Shown here piece by piece: positions 1 to 5,256 of a stretch of DNA of 7,135 nt (within the stretch, counting starts at the first letter, position 1; the number at the start of each line of letters is the position of its first letter). The DNA lies in contig URYA01000082.1 in assembly GCA_900551975.1 (NCBI GenBank), positions 1 to 7,135 on the forward strand, in the 5' to 3' direction. This DNA comes from an uncultured Collinsella sp. GTDB taxonomy: Bacteria; Actinomycetota; Coriobacteriia; Coriobacteriales; Coriobacteriaceae. Both the position numbers and the translations under genes were made by a program. The notes under the pieces were generated by a model, which was not told where the DNA came from, made no database searches, and worked only from the letters and a program-made list of their open reading frames with translations.

Positions 1-268
1 TCTTCACGCCGTTGACATCGATCACGCTGTCGTCGGGGTGGAACTTGCGGTTGGCGCGCTTGAACGGCTCGGAGACGCGCTGCACGCGCTCGACGACATC
101 CATGGACTCGAGCAGGAACGGGTCGATCTTGGTCGTATCGCCCACCAGGCCGATGATCGTCTCGTTCTCGCCGCGCGAGACATCGGTCTTCAGGCCCTTT
201 TTCTCAATCCAGCTGACGATATGGCTGACGGCCTCGTCGCTGGCGCTCTGCTTTAAAATAGCAATCAT
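1..268 (-). CDS. aroF: 3-deoxy-7-phosphoheptulonate synthase (DAHP synthase, type I-beta), N-terminal part
   Basis: The enzyme condenses phosphoenolpyruvate with erythrose 4-phosphate, the committing step of the shikimate pathway to aromatic amino acids, in the cytoplasm. Only the first 89 residues lie in the window; the family is usually about 340 residues, and the gene runs off the left edge. The visible part starts MIAILKQSASDEAV and matches the ferredoxin-like N-terminal regulatory domain of enzymes like Thermotoga maritima DAHP synthase. Landmarks are SRGENETIIGLVGD (residues 31-44), a segment ending in EPFKRANRKFHPDDSVID (67-84) and the start of the catalytic barrel. In the Thermotoga-type enzyme this domain mediates feedback inhibition by Phe and Tyr (family knowledge). 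The ATG at 268-266 is preceded on the minus strand by GAGGTGAGAGG, a clear ribosome binding site. The gene diverges from the tRNA gene. The catalytic residues lie outside the window, so activity cannot be judged. Confidence 0.9.
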   Translation of the reverse strand, partial: MIAILKQSASDEAVSHIVSWIEKKGLKTDVSRGENETIIGLVGDTTKIDPFLLESMDVVERVQRVSEPFKRANRKFHPDDSVIDVNGVK

Positions 269-300
269 GGTGTGCCTCTCACCTCGATGGATAACCCTTG

Positions 301-326
301 CAAAAACGGCCCGCATCGCGAGCCGT
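301..326 (-). terminator. Terminator-like hairpin in the aroF leader, possible attenuator
   Basis: Read on the minus strand, ACGGCTCGC (326-318) pairs with GCGGGCCGT (314-306) across a GAT loop. This gives 9 base pairs with one G-U wobble, followed at once by a run of T (306-302). It lies 33 bases upstream of the aroF start codon, just before the ribosome binding site. Read on the plus strand the hairpin has no T-run, so it is oriented for transcripts entering aroF. A terminator between promoter and gene suggests attenuation. No T-box consensus or convincing leader peptide accompanies it. Confidence 0.5.
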
Positions 327-346
327 GTATATATGGTGCATGAGAG

Positions 347-352
347 TTTATA
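347..352 (-). promoter_or_regulatory. Weak candidate -10 box for aroF
   Basis: The minus-strand hexamer TATAAA matches five of six positions of the sigma-70 -10 box and would start transcription near 340. No good -35 box lies 16-18 bases upstream. If this is the real promoter the leader is only about 72 bases and begins almost at the hairpin. A longer leader from an unseen upstream promoter is equally possible. Confidence 0.25.
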
Positions 353-431
353 CTATCTGACTCGCTTTTGCCTTCTAAAGTGGGCCGTTGCGCCGCGTCT
401 TCCTCGGAATTGCATAGCTTTTTCTTTTATT

Positions 432-461
432 TTGATAGCCCGTGGTTCACTTGGGTATAAT
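432..461 (+). promoter_or_regulatory. Sigma-70 type promoter of the tRNA-Arg gene
   Basis: TTGATA (432-437) and a perfect TATAAT (456-461) are 18 bases apart. Transcription should start near 468, a few bases before the mature tRNA at 473. The stretch just upstream (about 417-431) is a run of T and A resembling an UP element, typical of strong stable-RNA promoters. Confidence 0.8.
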
Positions 462-472
462 GCCAAACGTTG

Positions 473-549
473 GCCCTATTAGCTCAGGGGATTAGAGCGT
501 CTGCCTCCGGAGCAGAAGGCCGTTGGTTCGAATCCAACATGGGGCACCA
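473..549 (+). tRNA. tRNA-Arg (anticodon CCG)
   Basis: The 77-base gene folds into a full cloverleaf. The acceptor stem GCCCTAT (473-479) pairs with ATGGGGC (539-545) with one U-G pair. The D arm is GCTC/GAGC with a 9-base loop. The anticodon stem is TCTGC/GCAGA around loop CTCCGGA, giving anticodon CCG at 507-509. The variable region AGGCC has five bases, and the T arm is GTTGG-TTCGAAT-CCAAC. The discriminator is A546 and the CCA end is encoded (547-549). It reads the arginine codon CGG. It has its own promoter and terminator and so is probably transcribed alone. Confidence 0.97.
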
Positions 550-561
550 TCGAACGTAAGA

Positions 562-597
562 CCGTCCGAACCTCGCATGGTCCGGGCGGGTTTTCTT
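562..597 (+). terminator. Rho-independent terminator after tRNA-Arg
   Basis: CCGTCCGAACC (562-572) pairs with GGTCCGGGCGG (579-589) around loop TCGCAT, with one A-C mismatch and one T-G pair. GTTTTCTT follows. It sits 12 bases after the tRNA and 28 bases before the ATPase start, so the ATPase is expressed by readthrough or by a promoter I cannot identify. Confidence 0.85.
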
Positions 598-625
598 ATA
601 CCGACGCGACGTGATGGGACGTGGT

Positions 626-3349
626 ATGGCAGCAACGGATATCGAGCGCGGACTTTCGACCGCCGAGGTCGAGGAGCGCATCGCCGCCGGTAAGATCAAC
701 CGCAACATGGAGCTCAAGACCAAGTCGGTCAAAGAGCTCATCATCGAGAACCTCTGCACGCTGTTCAATTTGATCAACGTGATCTTGGCGTTCCTGGTTA
801 TTTTGACCGGTTCGTTTAAGAATCTGACGTTCCTGTTCGTGGTGTTCCTCAATACCGCTATTGGCGTCATTCAGTCCATGCGTTCCAAGAAGATGGTCGA
901 TAGGCTCACGCTGCTGACTTCCAAGAAGGCCATCGCGGTGCGCGACGGCGCCGAGGTGGAGCTCGACCTGGACCAGATTGTGCTCGACGACATCATCCGC
1001 CTGGGGCGCGGCGACCAGATTCCCGCTGACGCCGTGGTGGTTTCGGGCGAGGCGCTCGTGAACGAGAGCCTGCTGACGGGCGAGAGCGACCTTATTAAGA
1101 AGCAGCCTGGTTCTGAGCTCATGAGCGGCAGCTTTATCGACTCGGGCCTGCTGCGCGCCCGCGTGATTCATGTCGGCGCCGACAACTACGTGGCTAAAAT
1201 TAATAACGAGGCGAAGTACGTCAAAAAGGTCAATTCCGAGATCATGAACGCGCTTAACGCCATCGTGCGCTTTGCGAGCATCATCATGATCCCGCTCGGT
1301 TTGGCGTTGTTTGCCTCGAGTGTGAGCGAGCTGTGGGATGCCGCGGGAACCCCGGGCGATAGCGCGCTTTCGTGGTGCTTCTCCGAGCTGTTGGCTGGTC
1401 ATGTGCCTTCGTCGGCGCTGCTGTCCACGGTGGGCGCCCTGCTGGGCATGATCCCGCAAGGCCTGGTGCTTCTGACCTCGTCGGTGCTCGCCATCGCCAC
1501 GGTGCGCCTGGCCCGCCGCAAGGTGCTGGCGCAGCAGCTCTACTGCATCGAGACGCTCGCGCGCGTCGACGTGCTGTGCCTGGACAAGACGGGCACCATT
1601 ACCTCGGGTCGTATGGAGGTCGAGGGCACTTACCCGCTGCCGGTTGAGGGCGTGAGCCTAGGCGCCGGCTCGGACGCGGCGGCTGTTCCCGTCGATACCA
1701 CGGTGCTCGATTTTGCGCTGGCTAACGTCGCGCGTGCGACTTCGGCCGATGCCAACGAGACCTGCCAGGCGCTGCTCAACTATTACGCCGATCGTCCGGT
1801 CGAGGTGTCCGAGCCGCTGTCGGTCATTCCATTCTCGTCGTCTAAAAAATGGAGCGGCGCTTCTTTTGCGCAGGGCTCCTATGTGATGGGCGCCGCGCAG
1901 TTTGTGCTTTCGGAGCGTGTGTTTTCGCAGGTCGAGAACCGTGTCGCCGAGCTTGCCGATACCTGCCGCGTGCTCGTGGTGGCGCGCGTGGACGGCTTTA
2001 CGCCCGATGGCGATATGGTGGGCGAGGCCGAGCCCGTGGGCTTTGTAACCATCCGAGACGAGATTCGTCCCTCGGCGGCCGAGACCATCGGCTACTTTAA
2101 CGAGCAGGGCGTGACCCTCAACGTGATCAGTGGCGACGACCCGCGTACGGTGTCGTCGATCGCGCGCGTGGTGGGCGTGCCGGGGGCGGACGCTTATGTG
2201 GACGCCACGACGCTCGATACGCCGGCCAAGCTCGATGCCGCAGTGGACCGCTACCATGTCTTTGGTCGTGTGACCCCGCAGCAGAAGCGCGAGCTCGTGC
2301 AGGCGCTCAAGCGCCGCGAGCACACCGTGGCCATGACGGGCGACGGCGTCAACGACGTGCTGGCGCTTAAGGAGGCCGACTGCTCCGTGGCCATGGCAGC
2401 CGGCTCCGATGCCGCGCGTAACGTGGCCGAGATCGTACTTGTCGACAACGACTTTGCCTCGATGCCCGCCGTGGTGGCCGAGGGCCGTCGCTCCATCAAC
2501 AACCTGCAGCGTTCGGCCTCGCTGTTCCTGACCAAGACGCTGTTCTCGATGGGCCTGGCGGCGCTGTGCATCGCGCTGCCGCCGTACCCCTTCGAGCCCA
2601 TCCAGATGACGCTCATTAACTTCTTCTGCATCGGCGCGCCGGGCTTTGTGTTGGGCCTGGAGCCCAACAATGCTCGCGTGAAGGGTGCGTTTTTGACCAA
2701 CGTACTCAAGCGTGCACTGCCGGCGTCGATTGCAGTCATTTTGGCTGCGGCGCTCGATATCTTTGTGGCGCGCGTGTTTGGCTTTAGCCAGCTCACGCTG
2801 TCTACGATGTGCCTGCTTACGTCGTGCGCGGCGAGCGTCAGCCTGATCTGGCGCATCTCACAGCCTCTCACGCCCTTGCGTGTGGTGCTCTTTGTGTTTG
2901 TAGTCGCCGGCATCTTGGTGGGCGTTATCGGATTCCCGGAGCTGCTGTCCATTGCCAACCTGTCGATGGGCCAGATGGTTATCTTGGCTGTCATCGTGGT
3001 CTTTACCTGCTCGGTGTTCTTTAAGCTCGCCACGATGATGGATTCGCTCAAGCCGCGTCGTCGTCATGCCGCAACTGGTTTTGGCCGCGGCGTGCGCGTC
3101 CGCCTGGGTCGCGGTGGCGGCAAGGTGAGCTCGACGGGTTCGACGGCCGAGCGTTTTGCCAAGCGCTTCGCCGCCGACATGGCGCAGCGCCGCGAAGATC
3201 GCACCGTTCGTGAGGCCGAGGCCCGCGCGCTCGAGGGCGTGACCCAGGCCCAGCCCAAGAAAAAGAGGAGTGCCGGAGCCAAGCGCTCTCGCGTGACCAA
3301 GTCCGCCCAAGGCATCAAAGTCTCGATGCCAAGCAAAAAGAAGAAGTAA
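626..3349 (+). CDS. P-type cation-transporting ATPase, CtpE-like, with a basic C-terminal tail
   Basis: An inner-membrane pump that uses ATP through a phospho-aspartate intermediate; 907 residues. Visible in order: M1-M2 (about 45-85), actuator domain with TGES (151-154), M3 (about 217-233), M4 with PQGL (277-280), phosphorylation motif DKTGT (D320), nucleotide-binding domain, hinge motif TGDGVND (571-577), then six further membrane segments (about 633-803). Residues 809-907 form a lysine- and arginine-rich cytoplasmic tail ending SKKKK, which is not part of the core fold. The segments ETLARVDVLCLDKTGTIT and GLVLLTS are characteristic of the group containing mycobacterial CtpE, which is linked to calcium uptake; the ion here is inferred, not shown. 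M4 has Gln where PEGL is usual. ATG 626 was chosen because GGGA (616-619) lies 6 bases upstream; in-frame GTG 611 and ATG 614 lack such a site. The gene is intact and follows a tRNA terminator. Confidence 0.9.
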   Translation: MAATDIERGLSTAEVEERIAAGKINRNMELKTKSVKELIIENLCTLFNLINVILAFLVILTGSFKNLTFLFVVFLNTAIGVIQSMRSKKMVDRLTLLTSKKAIAVRDGAEVELDLDQIVLDDIIRLGRGDQIPADAVVVSGEALVNESLLTGESDLIKKQPGSELMSGSFIDSGLLRARVIHVGADNYVAKINNEAKYVKKVNSEIMNALNAIVRFASIIMIPLGLALFASSVSELWDAAGTPGDSALSWCFSELLAGHVPSSALLSTVGALLGMIPQGLVLLTSSVLAIATVRLARRKVLAQQLYCIETLARVDVLCLDKTGTITSGRMEVEGTYPLPVEGVSLGAGSDAAAVPVDTTVLDFALANVARATSADANETCQALLNYYADRPVEVSEPLSVIPFSSSKKWSGASFAQGSYVMGAAQFVLSERVFSQVENRVAELADTCRVLVVARVDGFTPDGDMVGEAEPVGFVTIRDEIRPSAAETIGYFNEQGVTLNVISGDDPRTVSSIARVVGVPGADAYVDATTLDTPAKLDAAVDRYHVFGRVTPQQKRELVQALKRREHTVAMTGDGVNDVLALKEADCSVAMAAGSDAARNVAEIVLVDNDFASMPAVVAEGRRSINNLQRSASLFLTKTLFSMGLAALCIALPPYPFEPIQMTLINFFCIGAPGFVLGLEPNNARVKGAFLTNVLKRALPASIAVILAAALDIFVARVFGFSQLTLSTMCLLTSCAASVSLIWRISQPLTPLRVVLFVFVVAGILVGVIGFPELLSIANLSMGQMVILAVIVVFTCSVFFKLATMMDSLKPRRRHAATGFGRGVRVRLGRGGGKVSSTGSTAERFAKRFAADMAQRREDRTVREAEARALEGVTQAQPKKKRSAGAKRSRVTKSAQGIKVSMPSKKKK

Positions 3350-3359
3350 CTACGCGCCC

Positions 3360-3407
3360 TGGCGATGTTGAATTGGTGCCTTGCTCCTGTGGGGCCGTGG
3401 CGATGTT
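3360..3407 (+). repeat. 10-base direct repeat before the zinc-ribbon gene
   Basis: TGGCGATGTT occurs at 3360-3369 and again at 3398-3407, with start points 38 bases apart, in the 100-base gap between the ATPase and the zinc-ribbon gene. The second copy overlaps the candidate extended -10 promoter. It could be a pair of regulator sites or chance. No clear terminator for the ATPase gene is visible in this gap. Confidence 0.35.
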
Positions 3408-3412
3408 ATGCT
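3404..3412 (+). promoter_or_regulatory. Candidate extended -10 promoter of the zinc-ribbon gene
   Basis: TGTTATGCT fits the TGnTATnnT extended -10 pattern, with transcription expected near 3419. The best -35-like sequence, TTGCTC at 3381-3386, is 20 bases away, which is too far for a classical promoter, so the call rests on the extended -10 box. Confidence 0.45.
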
Positions 3413-3440
3413 CTAACCTCGATTGTTTGAATTGCTTCGA

Positions 3441-3448
3441 AAAGAGGA
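3441..3448 (+). promoter_or_regulatory. Ribosome binding site that fixes a GTG start
   Basis: AAAGAGGA ends 4 bases before GTG 3453. The longer reading frame could begin at TTG 3423, but that codon has no such site and would put ten extra residues before the first CxxC motif. Confidence 0.7.
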
Positions 3449-3452
3449 TGCC

Positions 3453-4595
3453 GTGATCTGCCCGCATTGCCTTAAGACTATCGAGGACGGCGCCTCGTTC
3501 TGCCCCTACTGCAACGCCTATGTGGGTCCGGGCGATGGTCCCGAGCACACCGAGTTCGTGTTCTGTGAGGGCTGCGGTGCCCGTCTTTCTCCGCATGATC
3601 GTACATGCCCCAAATGCGGACGCCCCGCTCCGGGTATCCTCTCCGAGGACGCGGCCGCATCCGACCTGGCAGCGGGCCGCACGGCGGGCTTTCCGCGCCT
3701 AACGCAAGAGCAGATCGATACCGAGGTGCCGCATGCGCCGACCTCTGCCGCTGCGGTGCTTTCGGACGCCGCTGACCCCAATGAGACCTGCGTGCTGCCG
3801 GCTTTCGATAAGGATTTCGGTATCCCCAAGGTCGATATTCCCACGCCCGTTTCCCTGCATGACGAAGCCCAAAAACCCAAGCGCAAGGTGCATCCCGACG
3901 AGGACGCCTATCACAAGCACAAGCGTCATATCCCCAAGCCGCTCATTATCATCGCGGTCCTTGCCGTCGTTTGCGGCGGTGCCTATTGGTTCGTGACGAC
4001 CGATCCCATGGGTGTCATGCCTGGCTTCTACGACCAGTTTGGCCAAGCTGCACAAACCACCTTCCCCACGCGCCAAAAGGGCGAGGCGACTGAGGACGAT
4101 ACCAAGCAGGACGATTCTGCCGAGGTGGTCCAGGAAGAAACCGTGCTCACCGATGATCAGCTCTATACCAGGCTCGACGGTCTGTATCAGACCATCGTGT
4201 CCTACGGTGACGAGGACCAGATCGGTGAGGTCATCGATTCCTTTAACAACGGCTATCTCCGAACGCCGCTGTCCACCCGTCAGGAGCTGTCGCAGAGTGC
4301 CTACGCCCTGCGCGACCAGATCAAAAAGACGCAAGATGAGCTCAACAACCTTAAGTATCAGGACGATACGGTCTATGCGGATGACATCGCCCACTTAAAG
4401 CAGCTTGCCGAGTGGATGTATGAGCGCGTCGACGTGATCTGCCAGAGCTGGGATATCTCGCTGGCCATTCCCGATGGCGAGTCGATGAGTTCCCACCAAA
4501 GCGAGATCCTGGCGCCCATCGCGCAGAGCGGCAACAGCGCGCTCAACCAGTACGACGCCAACGTGGGTTCCTGGAAGCCGCAGCAGCGTTCCTAA
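3453..4595 (+). CDS. Double zinc-ribbon, single-pass membrane protein of unknown function
   Basis: A 380-residue protein whose function I do not recognise. Two zinc ribbons open it: C3, C6, C17, C20 and C38, C41, C52, C55, each a pair of CxxC knuckles. A low-complexity linker follows (about 60-140) containing NETCVLPAFD (110-119). Next comes a basic, His-rich stretch (about 141-161, with KPKRK and HKHKRH) and one membrane helix (164-182). The remaining 198 residues should lie outside the membrane: an acidic segment (about 208-232), then a helix-rich, partly coiled-coil-like region (about 233-330). With no signal peptide and basic residues before the helix, N-in/C-out topology is expected. Zinc ribbons of this kind usually bind protein or nucleic acid, or brace a structure; which applies is unknown. 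The gene has a probable promoter of its own and stands alone between the ATPase and the cyclophilin. Confidence 0.85.
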   Translation: MICPHCLKTIEDGASFCPYCNAYVGPGDGPEHTEFVFCEGCGARLSPHDRTCPKCGRPAPGILSEDAAASDLAAGRTAGFPRLTQEQIDTEVPHAPTSAAAVLSDAADPNETCVLPAFDKDFGIPKVDIPTPVSLHDEAQKPKRKVHPDEDAYHKHKRHIPKPLIIIAVLAVVCGGAYWFVTTDPMGVMPGFYDQFGQAAQTTFPTRQKGEATEDDTKQDDSAEVVQEETVLTDDQLYTRLDGLYQTIVSYGDEDQIGEVIDSFNNGYLRTPLSTRQELSQSAYALRDQIKKTQDELNNLKYQDDTVYADDIAHLKQLAEWMYERVDVICQSWDISLAIPDGESMSSHQSEILAPIAQSGNSALNQYDANVGSWKPQQRS

Positions 4596-4633
4596 AATTA
4601 GTTCGCCATAGTCGGCATAACCTACGTGCGCAA

Positions 4634-4663
4634 TTGATGTAAGCGCATGCTTATTGCTACAAT
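4634..4663 (+). promoter_or_regulatory. Promoter of the cyclophilin-TPR operon
   Basis: TTGATG (4634-4639) and TACAAT (4658-4663) are 18 bases apart, and TGC directly before the -10 box makes it an extended -10. Transcription should begin near 4670, giving a leader of about 33 bases with ribosome binding site AGGAAGGA at 4690-4697. Confidence 0.7.
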
Positions 4664-4702
4664 TCGTACAAATATGCTTTAAACGCACGAGGAAGGAACC
4701 AC

Positions 4703-5245
4703 ATGTTTGGTTTTAAGAAAGAGCTCTACACGCCCGAGTATCAGCTTTCCGGCGACGAGTGCGCCGTTATCGAGACGTCGAAGGGTACTATCAAGGTCAA
4801 GTTTGACGGCGAGGGCGCTCCCATTCACGTCGCGAACTTCTGCGAGCTTTCCACGATGGGTTTCTATGATGGCCTTAAGTTCCATCGCTATGTGCCCGGT
4901 TTTGTCATCCAGGGCGGCGACCCCAATACCCGCGACATGTCCGGCGCCGACGTTGCTGCCGGTCTTGAGGGCCCCGACGGCATGCCCGGTACCGGTGGCC
5001 CCGGCTACTGCATCAAGGGTGAGTTTGCCACCAATCCGCGCAACAGCCATGTCGATGGTGCCCTTGCCATGGCACGCTCCATGGACCCCGATTCCGCGGG
5101 TTCGCAGTTCTACTTCTGCTTGGGTGCCCAGCATAACCTCGATTCCGGTTACACCGTCTTTGGTACCACGGTCGAGGGTCTCGATGTGATTTCGCAGCTG
5201 CGTGCCGGCGACGAGATCGTCCATGTCGAGATCGTTCACGAGTAA
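4703..5245 (+). CDS. Cyclophilin-type peptidyl-prolyl cis-trans isomerase
   Basis: Catalyses cis-trans isomerisation of peptide bonds before proline, helping protein folding. It has 180 residues and no signal peptide or membrane segment, so it should be cytoplasmic. The core is clear: FHRYVPGFVIQGGDP (60-74) carries catalytic Arg62 and Phe67, and AMARSMDPDSAGSQF (122-136) carries Gln135, matching Arg55, Phe60 and Gln111 of human cyclophilin A. LDSGYTVFG (146-154) closes the active site. The position of Trp121 in cyclophilin A, important for cyclosporin binding, is Asn145, so weak drug binding is expected. Residues 75-95, between GGDP and GTGGPGY, form an insertion longer than in compact bacterial cyclophilins. 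The first 20 residues are a short extension. ATG 4703 follows AGGAAGGA by 5 bases. It is the first gene of a likely operon with the TPR gene 11 bases downstream. Confidence 0.95.
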   Translation: MFGFKKELYTPEYQLSGDECAVIETSKGTIKVKFDGEGAPIHVANFCELSTMGFYDGLKFHRYVPGFVIQGGDPNTRDMSGADVAAGLEGPDGMPGTGGPGYCIKGEFATNPRNSHVDGALAMARSMDPDSAGSQFYFCLGAQHNLDSGYTVFGTTVEGLDVISQLRAGDEIVHVEIVHE

Positions 5246-5251
5246 AGGGGA
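5244..5251 (+). promoter_or_regulatory. Ribosome binding site overlapping the cyclophilin stop, fixing a TTG start
   Basis: AAAGGGGA overlaps the TAA stop of the cyclophilin gene (5243-5245) and ends 5 bases before TTG 5257. The arrangement suggests translational coupling of the two genes. Confidence 0.7.
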
Positions 5252-5256
5252 CTTCC

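Noticed and set aside
279..341. Short minus-strand reading frame (about 20 codons, with His, Tyr and Phe) across the aroF leader hairpin, as a leader peptide.
   Set aside because: No ribosome binding site precedes its ATG, and the aromatic codons are scattered rather than clustered as in a real attenuation peptide.
353..415. Arg-rich 20-codon minus-strand frame next to the tRNA-Arg gene, as an arginine-sensing leader peptide.
   Set aside because: Its Shine-Dalgarno match is poor, arginine has no obvious link to DAHP synthase, and Arg codons are common by chance in GC-rich DNA.
12..482. Plus-strand open frame of 156 codons at the left edge.
   Set aside because: It runs antisense through aroF and its leader, and its product has no recognisable features; the minus-strand DAHP synthase explains the sequence.
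473..549. tRNA-Arg gene as an attachment site of an integrated element.
   Set aside because: No integrase gene, no repeated copy of the tRNA 3' end in the window, and the genes downstream look like normal chromosome.
596..1459. Long minus-strand open frames opposite the ATPase (596-1459, 1658-2323, 2251-3051).
   Set aside because: They are shadows of GC-rich coding sequence: low-complexity His/Arg-rich or Ser/Thr-rich products without domains, opposite a clearly conserved gene.
4626..4648. Inverted repeat TGCGC/GCGCA around the -35 box of the cyclophilin promoter, as an operator.
   Set aside because: The arms are only five bases and such GC palindromes are frequent here; too weak to list as a site.
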